Positions 49,701 to 58,780 of a stretch of 64,000 bases of DNA are shown here, piece by piece (within the stretch, counting starts at the first letter, position 1; each line of letters opens with the position of its first letter). The position numbers and the translations under genes were made by a program. The stretch is taken from the NCBI GenBank assembly GCA_946811185.2, contig OX328103.1, positions 3,100,001 to 3,164,000 on the forward strand. Reading direction: 5' to 3'. The notes below the pieces were generated by a model that saw only the letters and a program-made list of their open reading frames with translations, had not been told where the DNA came from and did no database searches. Origin of the DNA: Hippopus hippopus. Taxonomy: Eukaryota > Mollusca > Bivalvia > Cardiida > Cardiidae.

Positions 49701-50949
49701 CTGGTAACCAGCAATTTTTTCCTTCTCCCAAAATGTTTTCTACACTTTCAAAGACAATTTTCATCATTTGAGTCACACTTAATTTGTCATCTTCAAATGC
49801 TTTGGATTTGGAAAAGTCAAAAATACTGTCATTTGGTAGAGAGTTAACCTTTACCACACAGTTTTAACAACCATGGGAAAGAGGGTGTTTGAAAACATTG
49901 TGGGAAAAGGAGAAAAATGCTGGTAACCAGAATTTTCTCTTTTTCCCACGTTTTCTGCCCTTTCTTAAACGAATTCCATCAGTTGAGCAACAATCAACAT
50001 GTTGTCTGCAAGTCCTTACAATTTGAACAAGTCTACAATTTTATAGTTTGGTGAAGAGTTAATAAAATTGTAGAAGTAAATAATTTTATTTTGTCTTTTC
50101 ATTTTTTAGCAATCTGTCACACTGTACATTCAGATGGAACTATGTGACAGAAATCTAAAGGAATGGTTACAGAACAGAAATGATGCGTGTAAAAGTGAAG
50201 AGGAGTTTCTTACTTACCAAGGAAAAAACATGACAATTTTCAGACAGATACTAAAAGGTGTGGACTTCATTCATTCTCAAGGAATAATCCACCGGGATAT
50301 AAAGCCCAGAAACATATTTCTGATAGAAACTGATATGGGTATACATATAAAGATAGGTGACTTTGGTCTGGCCACAGATGAAGTTATTACGAGTCCTGTG
50401 ATAGAAGAACCCACTCTCCCTCATATAGGTTCGTCCGGAAAGCTGACACGGTCGGTGAGCAATGTGTCTGATCACACATCCGGAGTCGGTACCTCAACAT
50501 ACGCTGCCCCAGAGCAGCTCCAAGGATCTCTTTACAACACGAAAAGTGATATATACAGTCTTGGTGTGGTGTTATATGAATTGTTTATGCAGTTTAATAC
50601 TGAATCAGAAAGAATTAGAAGGTTGGAGGATTTAAGGAAAGGCTTAATTGATGACAAGATTTATAAATACTGGCCAGCACAAGCTAGATGTATAGAACAG
50701 ATGACCTTATGTAATCCTGAGCGTCGACCTTCCATTAAAGATTTACTGACTGGAGAACTGTTCCTCTCCAAAGACCAGATTATAGAAGATCTCAAGGCAA
50801 AAAACATGTCTCAGCAGCTTGAAATAGACAATCAGCAGCTTGAAATAGACAAATTGAGGAAACTTTTGGCTAAGAGAGATAGAACTATTGATGAACTGAC
50901 TAGTTCTGTAAATCCTTTTATAGCTTCACATACAGGGAATGATTTGTGA
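37672..50949 (+). CDS. EIF2AK1: Heme-regulated eIF2-alpha kinase HRI (multi-exon)
   Basis: Ser/Thr kinase that phosphorylates translation factor eIF2-alpha under heme deficiency, oxidative or mitochondrial stress. It is cytosolic. Nine exons: 37672-37726, 38786-38971, 40409-40542, 44310-44368, 45948-46065, 47530-47610, 48332-48437, 48608-49152 and 50110-50949. All junctions are GT/AG and all phases agree, giving 707 aa (human about 630). The N-terminal regulatory domain contains HLLLVSILEHLCHMY (about 59-73). Kinase motifs: glycine loop GKGGFGSV (175-182), catalytic Lys197 in AVKK, Glu215 in LREV, an insert of about 180 residues (248-428), HRDIKPRN (489-496), DFG (512-514) and YAAPEQ. The C-terminal tail has a coiled coil with repeated QQLEID. 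The LREVKALACLQHYNVVGYNA block and HTSGVGTSTYAAPEQ are specific to HRI within the eIF2 kinase family. The kinase looks active. Confidence 0.96.
38786..38971 (+). CDS. EIF2AK1: HRI exon 2, N-terminal regulatory domain
   Basis: A serine-rich linker followed by NHLLLVSILEHLCHMYSKD. This matches the conserved leucine-rich helix of HRI N-terminal domains that contributes to heme sensing. Acceptor TTTCAG, donor GTAAGT. Confidence 0.85.
40135..40363. repeat. MITE family A inserted in family B
   Basis: TTAACCCTTTACCAAACAAT at the left and TTTGGTAAAGAGTTAA at the right. The left flank (from 39897) and right flank (to about 40390) are the two parts of a family B element cut at its TTAA. It lies just upstream of HRI exon 3. 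Confidence 0.85.
40585..41368. repeat. Family B MITE split by a TRIM
   Basis: The left part 40585-40712 (GAGCCATCATGCTCTGTGAA start) and right part 41226-41368 (ending CAGAGCATTGCTCAT) rejoin across the LTR element. This gives the relative age of the two insertions. Confidence 0.7.
40713..41225 (+). mobile_element. TRIM retrotransposon with tRNA-like LTRs (copy 1)
   Basis: 5' LTR 40713-40902, primer-binding site 40903-40920 (TGGGGGCTCGTCTGGGAT), about 90 bp internal, purine tract 41008-41016 (AAGAGGGGG), 3' LTR 41017-41225. GTGT on each side is the probable target duplication. Both LTRs share GCATGGCTTCAT, an A-box-like TAGCTCAGTGGTTATG and a B-box-like GGTTCGAATTC or GGTTCAAATCC. There is no coding capacity. 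Copy 2 (28801-29341) has the same plan in the opposite orientation. Confidence 0.8.
41369..41567. mobile_element. Short pogo/Tigger-like MITE
   Basis: The left end CAGTCGAGCCGAGTTAATCT and right end CCGGACGTGGCCTGACTG are inverted. A TA precedes the left end. It is non-coding. Confidence 0.65.
41878..42793 (+). mobile_element. Pogo/Tigger-like element with transposase remnant
   Basis: 13-bp inverted ends CAGTCAAGCCGCG and CGCGGCTTGACTG, flanked by TA on both sides. Inside, 42191-42397 encodes a helix-turn-helix-like segment (KKDICQYIEDHPYATIAEIL, followed by a RKSTV motif) resembling the N-terminal DNA-binding domain of pogo-type transposases. The DDE catalytic part is missing, so the element is dead. 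Confidence 0.7.
42960..43235 (+). repeat. tRNA-derived SINE
   Basis: Head GAGCCCTAGTAGTTCAGCCG with B box GGTTCGAACCC, body AAGCAGCCAGTGGCTTGGGA. Same family as 14905-15232. It lies in HRI intron 3. Confidence 0.75.
43343..43566. repeat. MITE A at the centre of a family C palindrome
   Basis: TTAACCCTTTACCACACGGC at the left and TGTGTGATAAAGGGTTAA at the right. The flanks (43266-43342 and 43567-43640) are complementary halves of one longer GATCAAGATCA-type palindrome, cut at its central TTAA. Confidence 0.75.
43850..44275. repeat. Two chained MITE A copies
   Basis: The copies run about 43855-44078 and 44076-44275 and share the junction GGGTTAACTC. The second lacks its right stem arm. They sit immediately 5' of HRI exon 4. 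Confidence 0.7.
44712..45018 (+). repeat. tRNA-derived SINE inserted in MITE A
   Basis: Head CCCTGGAAGCTCAGTCAGTA, body GCAGCCAGTGGCTTGGGAAG, (CAAT)-type tail. CTTTCAAAGAC occurs on both sides, a target duplication. The flanks are the two parts of a MITE A (44576-44711 and 45018-45120). Confidence 0.8.
45267..45489. repeat. MITE family A copy
   Basis: The left end has diverged (AATTAATCCAACTTTTAACG). The right end GTCTGGTAAAGGGTTAA and the core palindrome are intact. It lies in HRI intron 4. Confidence 0.75.
46965..47130. repeat. Palindromic element, long copy of the 22195 family
   Basis: GTGAAAGATAGAAATTTATT at the left and AATAAATTTCGATCTTTCCC at the right, with GAGTGAGCATCATCGGTAAT and its partial complement inside. 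It lies in HRI intron 5. Confidence 0.65.
48608..49152 (+). CDS. EIF2AK1: HRI exon 8, kinase insert
   Basis: About 181 residues between the two halves of the N-lobe, rich in Ser, Thr and Asn, with no fold that can be read. All eIF2 kinases carry such an insert; it varies most between species. The upstream intron is only 170 bp and consists largely of MITE A sequence. Confidence 0.88.
49640..50062. repeat. Two chained MITE A copies in the last HRI intron
   Basis: The first runs about 49640-49847 and the second 49844-50062, sharing TTAA at 49844-49847. The second copy ends 47 bp before the last-exon acceptor. Confidence 0.75.
50110..50949 (+). CDS. EIF2AK1: HRI last exon, kinase C-lobe and coiled coil
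   Basis: A single 840-bp exon with SVTLYIQMELCDRNLKEWL (hinge), HRDIKPRN, IGDFGLA, AAPEQ, SDIYSLGVVLYELF and RRPSIKDLL, then a coiled-coil tail. Stop TGA at 50947-50949. Confidence 0.97.
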   Translation, partial: QSVTLYIQMELCDRNLKEWLQNRNDACKSEEEFLTYQGKNMTIFRQILKGVDFIHSQGIIHRDIKPRNIFLIETDMGIHIKIGDFGLATDEVITSPVIEEPTLPHIGSSGKLTRSVSNVSDHTSGVGTSTYAAPEQLQGSLYNTKSDIYSLGVVLYELFMQFNTESERIRRLEDLRKGLIDDKIYKYWPAQARCIEQMTLCNPERRPSIKDLLTGELFLSKDQIIEDLKAKNMSQQLEIDNQQLEIDKLRKLLAKRDRTIDELTSSVNPFIASHTGNDL

Positions 50950-50997
50950 CAGTAATGGACTGTGATTGAAAAGTAAGATAGGTCCTTTGTGAAAGAA

Positions 50998-51003
50998 AAT
51001 AAA
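50998..51003 (+). terminator. Candidate HRI polyadenylation signal
   Basis: AATAAA, 49 bp past the stop codon, just before a long palindrome. A second AATAAA lies near 51852. Confidence 0.5.
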
Positions 51004-51013
51004 GCATAATACA

Positions 51014-51202
51014 GAGCTCCAGACAAGAGGGAGTGATTTTGATTTCAAAATTGAAGAAATTAATTATTCTCTGCTAAACCCTATGTTATGGGTACTCATT
51101 AGAATTGTCTCACAGAGGCAATTCTAATGAGTACCCACAACATAGGGTTTAGAAGAGAAATAATGGAATTAGAATACCATCACTCCCTCTTATCTGGAGC
51201 TC
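51014..51202. repeat. Long foldback palindrome next to the HRI 3' end
   Basis: The left arm starts GAGCTCCAGACAAGAGGGAG and the right arm ends CTCCCTCTTATCTGGAGCTC. The inner arms meet at AACCCTATGTTATGGGTACT and AGTACCCACAACATAGGGTT around an 11-bp loop. The arms are about 85-90 bp. This is a foldback MITE-like repeat. Confidence 0.85.
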
Positions 51203-52286
51203 TTATAATAGTGTCCACAGTAGCATAATATGACTGACTTGAGACTACGTGAATAAATACAGAATATTATGTTGTAGTAACTTTCCCGGTGTGTGTATAT
51301 GCTCTGCGATGCTTGAGAAACTTTGATTTCCCACTAGACTGAAGGTTGAGCGAAATGTCAAAATTACTTTTTGCTGGGCCCACACAATTTGGCACAATTG
51401 TTCTCCTTCATGAATAGAAGTACCATTTGAAACATTTAGTCAGGTAGGTTCAAGGTCAAGGTCACACTTGAAGGTCAAATGCTGGCATTGTCATCGGACA
51501 AGCTCTATTCATGACAATCTTATCATTTGACCTTGAAGTTAATGTTGAAAGCAGCGTAAAACACCATTCAATCAATCAATCAATTGACCTTGAAGTGTGA
51601 CCTTGACCTTGGACCTACCTAAACAAATTTTTCTAATGGCACTTCTACTCATTGTGATCTTAATCTACACCGTCCGCAAAAGGTCCTTGAGTCACGCTTA
51701 ACAGCCTAAGGGTTAAGCACATTTTGAGTGTCCCTTGGGTGCATGCTTAATAATACAGGTTTGAATATACAAAATGGAACCAGTATTGCCTCAGGAATCT
51801 ACTTGTAACAGTGCAGAAAAATTGTGTACTTTTTATGCCATTTTTGATAAGGAAATAAAAGGTGGTTTTGTACAAATGTTTGATTTTGATTGACTGAATA
51901 CATCTTATCACTGTCAAGTGTTTTTGTGGAATAATAGAGATGTATTACTTTATATTATGAAAGCTATATTTCACATCCTGTGGACTACGTAACTGTGTAC
52001 CAAGTAACCAAACGGTCATGACTTTAAGCCTTTACCAAAAATCCAGTGTTTTAACTTTTTACTACAGGACAAAAATTTAGACTTGTCCAAATTGAAAGCA
52101 TTTGCAGGTGGCATAATAAAAGTAACTCAAAAATTGAAAATTGTTTTGGGAAGGGTAGAAAACATTGTAGGAAAAGGAGAAAATGCTGGTTACCAGCATT
52201 TTCTCCTTTTCCCACAATGTTTTCTAAAGGCTTCTTTCTCAGGGTCGTTAAAAGTTGGGATTGTGTTAAAGACCCAAATTGATTTT

Positions 52287-52600
52287 TTGGTTGTACAGTG
52301 TTTAACGTCATTTTCAACATTATTTCAGTTACATGGTGGCAGCGAGTGCACCTATCCATCTTTCCTTGCTTTCCTGAAGTTTTACCAGTACTTTACACAA
52401 TATTTTTTCCAAGGCACTGGCTGCTTTCACACATAACCATTGTCGAAACAATGATGAGCAGTGAGAGAGGAATTAATCCTGAGACCTGTTGCAATGACCA
52501 TCATCAATTCTCGGAATGATATTGGCCAAGCTGATGGAACCAGTGAACCCCTGTTCTCACGTCCTGCACTCTACCAACTGGCCTGCACTACTGGGACTCT
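52287..52600 (-). repeat. tRNA-derived SINE
   Basis: Complement of the SINE family at 14905. The CCAAGGCACTGGCTGC block and AACAATGATGAGCAGTGAGA are shared. The tRNA-like head is at the right end and degenerate. Confidence 0.7.
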
Positions 52601-53559
52601 GCAAAATGACTTAAAAAGAGTCTTTTGAAATGATTTTGGAAAGAACATAAGATGCTGGTATACAGCCTTTTTCTCCATTTTCTGCATTGTTTGCTACTCT
52701 TTCAAAGAGAAATACTTTCTGTTTGAGTCACATTTAATTTGTAATCTGTGAATGCTTTTAGTTTGGACCAGTTCAGACCATGTCATCTGGTAAAGGGATT
52801 AATAAATGAAAAAAAAAAACATTTTGCCCATTTTTAGTCATTAAAAAAGTCTTAAACCTTTACCTCACAATCCCGAGTTTTACGACCCTGAGAAGATAAG
52901 CTTTTGAAAAACATTGTTGGACAAGGAGAAAATTCTGGTAACTAGCATTTATCATGTTGTCTGCACATGCTTTCAGTTTGGACCAGTCTGAAAGTTTGTT
53001 GCTTGGTAAAGAGTTAATCATTGCTAGTCAAAGCTGATTTTTGAGACTAACAACAGCACTTGCATGGAGTAATGGATGCAGATGACCGACTGAAGCATCC
53101 ATCGTTCAGATAGTTTAAAATGTTTAAAATAATGGAAACCAGTTTTTTCCTTTTGCCACAATGTTTTCTACCCCTTAAAAAAAACAGTCCCATCGTTTGA
53201 TTAACATGTAAGTCGTCGTCTGCAAATGCTTTTAATTTGGAAAAGTAAACATTTCGTCGTCTGTTGTAACACTATAAAATCATATCATATTCGGCTTTGA
53301 AGACCGATCCGGTCGAGCCCGGTGATATTTCCCGATTTGCCAGCCAAACAAGGAAGTGAAGTCACTAGTGGCCGAAAGATTATAAACTGTTTGTTGCCAA
53401 AAGTAAATAATATTGAAAGTATGCATAAATAAACTGGGGAGGCAATCATCGGCGATGCCTGAAATAGATATGAATTGAAAAAGAGACGGGAGACCCTGTC
53501 GAACTACGAAGGTAAATGGGACAGCCATTTGACAGACACTGAGTTTATTTACCCCAATC

Positions 53560-53622
53560 CAACCCGAGACGCCCAATTACACCAGAAGGCGCCAATATAC
53601 ATGCATATTTACGATAAAACAG
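53560..53622 (+). other. Possible 5' untranslated exon of DIPK1
   Basis: Sequence ending GATAAAACAG is followed by a consensus-like donor GTATGTAAG at 53623. The start edge is arbitrary. The only nearby downstream acceptor leading to a gene is TTTCAG at 55119, before the DIPK1 start. This is inference from splice signals only. Confidence 0.25.
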
Positions 53623-54659
53623 GTATGTAAGAATGAAAGCCACGATTATTTCCATTATTCAATGAAAAATAAACCATACTGATGAAGACGTTTTTTTCTT
53701 AGATAACCAACAAGTGATTTATTTCAAAATAGTGAACTAATAGATCTACTGTAGAGGTATAGAAGCGAAACATAAATTTTATTCCCCTTGATTATAGGCT
53801 GGTGAAAGGCCTTCCAAAGCTGCCTTTATATAACTCTTTACCAAATGACAAAATTTTAGACTCATCCAATCTCAAAGCATTTGCAGATGACAAATCAAAA
53901 AATAGCACAAGTGATGAAGCTTGACTGTAATAGAAAACACTTGGAAAAGGAGAAAATGCTCATTACCAGCATTTTCTCCTTTTTTCCACCATGTTTTTAA
54001 ATGCTGTCTTCCTCAGGGTCATTAAGACCTTGGATTTTGTGGGAAAAGCTTTACTCTGTACAATTATGATCATGTGCTTTTATGATTAACTATGAGGAAG
54101 AAGACTTGAAAACATTGTAGGAAAAGGAGGCAGCATAAGCTGGCTCTCAACTTTTTTCTTTTTACCAGAAACGTTTTTCAAAAGAACTACTCTTTCAAAC
54201 ACTTGGACATGAATCCCATCATTTAAGCCAAGTTCACTTTTTCATCCGCTTATAATACTCTTGAGTTGAATATTAAGTAAAAGTCTGGTTAAGAGTTTTC
54301 AAAAAAAGGATGTTTCATAAATTATATAGGTATGATAGGCTTATAATTAGAACATATTTATTTCTTTTAACCCTTTACCAAACAACAAAATTTTTTGAGT
54401 TATCCAAGTTGAAAGCATTTGTAGACAACAGTTTAAATGTGGCTGGAATTTAGCTTTTTTTTATGTGAAAGGGTAAAAAACATCATGGGAAAAGGAGAAA
54501 ATGATGGTTACCAGCATTTTCTCCTTTTGCAACCGTATTGTCAAAAGCCTTCTTTATCTGAGTTGTTAAAACTTGGGATTGTGTTTCACAAAAAGTAGGC
54601 TTATAACATGAAAATTCCTTTCAAAAGCTTTCTATATTTGTTTTCATAGTCACATGCAA

Positions 54660-54862
54660 GTGCAGATACAGAACGAAACCCATCCTAAGTTACGCATGGT
54701 TCTTTGACATGCTCAGTGTATAGCACCATCACAGGGGACCTTGATTTCATGTCCCATCTGAAAGACTATTAGGAATTTTAGTAGGCCAGCCGGGGGAATC
54801 GAACCCACACCCTCATGACCACAAGTCCTACACTCTACCAACTGAGCTATGTGGGCTGATCA
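54660..54862 (-). repeat. SINE with tRNA-like head
   Basis: The minus strand reads GCCCACATAGCTCAGTTGGT (A box), then GTGGGTTCGATTCCC (B box) and a body of about 130 bp. The acceptor arms do not pair and a SINE body follows, so a functional tRNA gene is unlikely. Confidence 0.65.
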
Positions 54863-55141
54863 TAAGTATGGGAGTCCTCCCAAGCAGGGCAGGGCAGGAA
54901 GCAGAGCCCCATGTGGGTGGAGGAAAAGTCAAATTGAGGCATTCTTGAACTTCAAAAATCAGCTATGCAAGTACATTATTTTAATCTTTCACATAAGCAC
55001 ATATCTGCATAATTTGAATTTTCAATAGAAAGCATGCACATGAATTTTGATGTCATGCATGCAATTGTGTACGTGCATATGCCTGGCTATGCCACTGCAT
55101 ACTACAAAGTCTGTTTCAGGAAGCGATGAGACAGAGTCAGA

Positions 55142-58100
55142 ATGCGATGCAACTGGTGGCAAAAACGAAGTAGATGGTGTAAGAGATTGATACTACTACT
55201 ACTTATCATCATTTGTGTGATATTGTATGGCGGTCACACGGTCTTAAAAAATGATTCATGCTCAGAGGAGGAATCTCATGAACTTATTCAGGATTTAGTA
55301 AGTAAATATTGTTTATCTTCCCCGGGTTAGGTGACTAGTTTGGATGTTATTTTTGTGATTGTGTCTCTGCTAGGTGTGGAGACAATCACAAGAATAACAG
55401 CAGAGCAATCCTTCAGACTGAATGTACCTTTAACCAAAGAACAAAATTGTTAGACTTGTCCAAATTGAAAGCATTTGCAGATGACAATATTGATGTGTCC
55501 AGAACTATGATATTTTTCTGTGGAAGGGTAGAAAGCTTTGCAGGAAAAGGAGAAAATGCTGGTTACCGGCATTTTTCTCCTTTTACCACAATGTTTTCTG
55601 AAGCTGTCTTCCTCAGGGTCATTAAAACATAGGATTGTTGAGTAAAGGATTAATAACAAGCCTTTCCTTCATATGCCACAGGGTCCTGCATGGCTTGAAG
55701 TGTAGGACCTGTGACCTGGAGGACCTGGGTCCAGGTCTCACCGGATCCACTGGGATTTTTGTGGGAGTGTCCTTTGGCAAGACACTTCAGAGCCCTCGCC
55801 TACATGTTTTAGCCATGCTCTGTGAAAAGGGGGTTTAATGCATCAGCAAAAAAAATATATTTACCAAGGTCAGCATGCACAGTCTATGCAGGCTGACCTA
55901 GGTCAAAACTTTTTGCTATTGCTAAATTTTCTGCATGTTAAAGGACAATTCTACCTCATGAGTCAGTCAGTTGCTATCTCTTTACCACATTACAAAAAAC
56001 TTTTTGTTCTCCAAATCCAAAGCATTTGCAGACAACAATGATGGAGAAAAAATTGTGGGTAAAGGAGAAAATGCTGGTTACCAGCATTTTCTCCTTTTCC
56101 CACAATGTTTTCAAAGGCGTCTTTTCTTAGAGTCATTAAATTTCTGGATTGTGTAGTAAAGGGTTACACAAAATGGATTTTATGGATCCATAATTACATG
56201 TATATGATGACATGCTTGGTATCATACATCATGGAGATGCATTTAACTCCTTTTTATCAGAGCATGGCCCATTTACTTTAATTACAGTGCAAGCTGTACA
56301 GTAAAGGAGAAGTAGCTGGGTCATTCTGTTCTCATCTTTGCGAGGATAAACAGTTAAAGTATGACCAGTGTACCAACTACAGGGGTGGCAAAGTTGTAAT
56401 TTTCATGACTTGCGATAATGTCTGTGTGGAGGACGAGACAGTCAAGGTGGTGTTCAAGACTAAAACATTGCTGTCAGAGAGAGAACGGCTACCTAGAATG
56501 TTCTGGTTGACATCCAAAGTGAGACATGAAAGGTTCAAACAGGTGTTGAACGATTTTGTTCAAAGTTCTGTCTACTTATCGCTGGGAGTGAACATTACCG
56601 ATCTTGTAGATCCACTTACGTTCGCGTGGGGTTGGGACTTTGAGCGTTACGTATCGAGTCATGAACATATTGAAAATGCGAGTTTTATTGCTGGTGATAG
56701 TCTTTACTCTTTAATTGCACAATACGAATATGCTTTGATGAAACTCTATGCTGATCAAATCTTTATGCCGAAAATATATGGTACTTGTGGCCCAGGATAC
56801 TTTGTTGAATTCACGGAAACTTTAAGAACTTACGAGTATAAATTTTTATCTTCTAGTTTATTTACCTGGAAAGACAGAGTGAAATTAGCTCTAAAACTGA
56901 TTGACTTGACATACGAATTAGACACAAAATTTCATAAACCTCTGCATCTCTGTGATATCAAACCGGATAATTTCGGACTGCGTTACAAGTCACAAGTTAG
57001 CCTTATTGATGTAGACTGTGCCTTTTTTGAGGATAAACTGTTGGAGCAGTTTAAGATGACCAATTGTAGCTCTCATGACGACTGTGATTTCTTTGACTGC
57101 AGAGGGTTTTGTGATACGTCAACGAATAGATGTCTACTGAATAGAACCAACAATAATATACAGGTAAGTAAAAGTGGTTAGCTGTCCACCACATGATACA
57201 ATTTAACCCTTTCTCAAACGACAAATTATTGAGCCTTCCAGATTGAAAGTATCTGCAGACGATAAATTTGAAAGTAGTGGAAAAAATTAACTTAAGTTTT
57301 GTGACAAGGTAGAAAACATTGTAGAACAAGCAACTTCGTTGAAATGCTATCTCCCGCCGAAAAAGAGCTTGTCAAAAATTTATGCGACCGTGTAACTGAA
57401 AATTGCTCTCAGTCGGCCATTTTGCATCAAATCAAAAAAAGGAAAAAAAAAAACTATTTCAGCGGAATAGGTTATTGTACACAGGTATAGTTTCAGGAAA
57501 TTCCGTCAAATGGTATTGGAGATATTGTCCAGGACGGACGGACAGAAGGACAGACGGACAATGCTAAAACTATATCCCTTCGCCTACAGCAGGGGATAAA
57601 AAGGAGAAAATGCTGTTAACCAGCATTTTCTCCTTTTCCCACAATGTTTTCAAAAGGCCTCTTCCTCAAAGTCACGAAAACAAGGAATTGTTTGGTAAAG
57701 GGTTAAGACTTGTCCAAATTCAAAGCTTTTGCACACAAGAGATCAAAGGTTGCTTAAATTATGGAACCTGCCTAAAATAGAAGCATATGCAGATGACAAG
57801 TTCATTGTCACTCAAAAGATGATTTCCATCATTGAAATGGAAGAAAAGGTCGTGGGAAAAGGAGAAAATGCTGGTAACCAGATAAAAGATGAAAATCTTC
57901 TTTCTGAGGCTCATAAAACATAGGAGATTGTTCAGTAAATTGTTGAACAAACAAATATGCTATTTACTATGTAAATCTCACACTGGTTTCTGTTTTCAGA
58001 GTATCTGTGAGGATGTGTTCATTGGAATATCGCCCAAATTTCGGACTGGGTTACTCCGGGACCCACCCCTTGACAGTAGGGCAGCTGTCTTTGATGCCCT

Positions 58101-58215
58101 AGAAAAATGTGCTTATCCTGGGAAAAGCAGCTGGGACCTCGTCACAAGGTTACCTGCTCCACCTGAAGCCGTGGAAAACCTTAAAGCAGTGCTGAAAAAC
58201 AGTATTAGAGACTGA
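55142..58215 (+). CDS. DIPK1/FAM69-family divergent protein kinase
   Basis: Secretory-pathway protein kinase-like protein. Three exons: 55142-55297, 56288-57163 and 58000-58215, all phase 0 with GT/AG sites, giving 415 aa. The start ATG at 55142 is preceded by an in-frame TGA (55127-55129) in the same exon. Residues 1-15 are basic and cytosolic. A single membrane span (LILLLLIIICVILYG, about 17-31) makes it a type II protein. The lumenal part has the family's N-terminal cysteines (CKLYSKGEV, FCSHLCEDK, YDQCTNY). The catalytic-loop-like LCDIKPDNFG gives Asp275 and Asn280; LIDVD (293-295) stands where DFG is expected. A cysteine-rich segment (NCSSHDDCDFFDCRGFCD) follows. FAM69 proteins share this layout and reside in the ER or Golgi. 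Whether it is active is not known. No clear EF-hand loop is seen. The orthologue (1A, 1B or 1C) cannot be fixed by eye. Confidence 0.87.
55430..55653. repeat. MITE family A in DIPK1 intron 1
   Basis: The left end is degraded (TTTAACCAAAGAACAAAATT). The right end is TGAGTAAAGGATTAA, and the stem centre is GGTTACCGG. Confidence 0.65.
55812..56275. repeat. Family B MITE split by a MITE A
   Basis: The family B ends lie at 55812 (AGCCATGCTCTGTGAAAAGG) and 56275 (CAGAGCATGGCCC). A MITE A occupies about 55979-56168. It ends 12 bp before the acceptor of DIPK1 exon 2. Confidence 0.75.
56288..57163 (+). CDS. DIPK1 exon 2, kinase-like domain
   Basis: 876 bp coding 292 residues in one open frame, from CKLYSKGEV to NRTNNNIQ. 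It carries all the kinase-like motifs. Confidence 0.88.
57345..57598. repeat. TIR element with TCTCCCGCC ends, second copy
   Basis: Matches 11486-11762 in order: CTCAGTCGGCCATTTTGCAT, then GGTATTGGAGATATTGTCCA, a (GGAC)n run and AATGCTAAAACTATATCCCT. It has landed inside a MITE A (57205-57310 and 57600-57705). Confidence 0.7.
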
Positions 58216-58260
58216 AGCAGTATTTACTAGTTATTTCCATACATTATGCTGGATTCTTTT

Positions 58261-58489
58261 TTAACTCTTTACCAAACGACAAGATTATAGACTGGTCCAA
58301 ATTGATAGCATTTGCAGATGAAAAAATAAATGTGACTGAAAAATCAAAATTTGTTTTGGGAAGAGTAGAAAACATTGTGGGAAATGGAGAAAATACTGGT
58401 TACCAGCATTTTCTCCATTTCCCACAACGTTTTCAAAAGGCTTCTTTCTCAGGGTTGTTAAAAGTCAGGATTGTGTGGTAAAGGGTTAA
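58261..58489. repeat. MITE family A copy, near-consensus
   Basis: TTAACTCTTTACCAAACGAC at the left and TGTGTGGTAAAGGGTTAA at the right. It lies 45 bp past the DIPK1 stop and shares its right TTAA with the next copy. Confidence 0.88.
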
Positions 58490-58509
58490 CTCTTTACCAC
58501 ACACCAAAA

Positions 58510-58780
58510 AGCCTGGCCGGGTAGCTCGGTGATTAGTGTGTTGGACTCATGACCTGGTGGTTGTGAGTTTGATACACGGTTGAGGCGAACTTTCTTTCCA
58601 GAGATTTTTCGCCTCTTAACTCTGATGCATATGAGAAAAGTTGTCAGTGACTTATGCAGAAAGTTGTATCAGTACTGGTGTAAAGCAGCCCGGAAACACA
58701 TGCGTAGGTGCACTGACAGCCATGATATGACCTAAGCTGTTAGAACAGAGTTAAACTCCAAAGCAAACGATCAATCAACC
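58510..58780 (+). repeat. SINE with GGGTAGCTCGG head inserted in MITE A
   Basis: Head CTGGCCGGGTAGCTCGGTGA, degenerate B box GTGAGTTTGATAC, (CAAT)n tail. ACCACACA occurs on both sides as the target duplication. It splits a MITE A (58486-58505 and 58780-58960). The head differs from the 14905 family. Confidence 0.75.

Larger units (their letters stand above)
51205..55141. other. Spacer between HRI and DIPK1
   Basis: Holds AAGGTCA-rich sequence with an inverted counterpart (51420-51620), a SINE (52287-52600), MITE A copies (52051-52268, 52600-52800, 52855-53020, 53832-54050, 54370-54590) and a tRNA-headed SINE (54660-54862). 53275-53640 looks low-copy and may include an untranslated first exon of the next gene. 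The rest shows nothing recognisable. Confidence 0.6.

Noticed and set aside
54785..54862. tRNA gene on the minus strand
   Set aside because: A and B boxes are good, but the acceptor arms do not pair and a SINE body follows.
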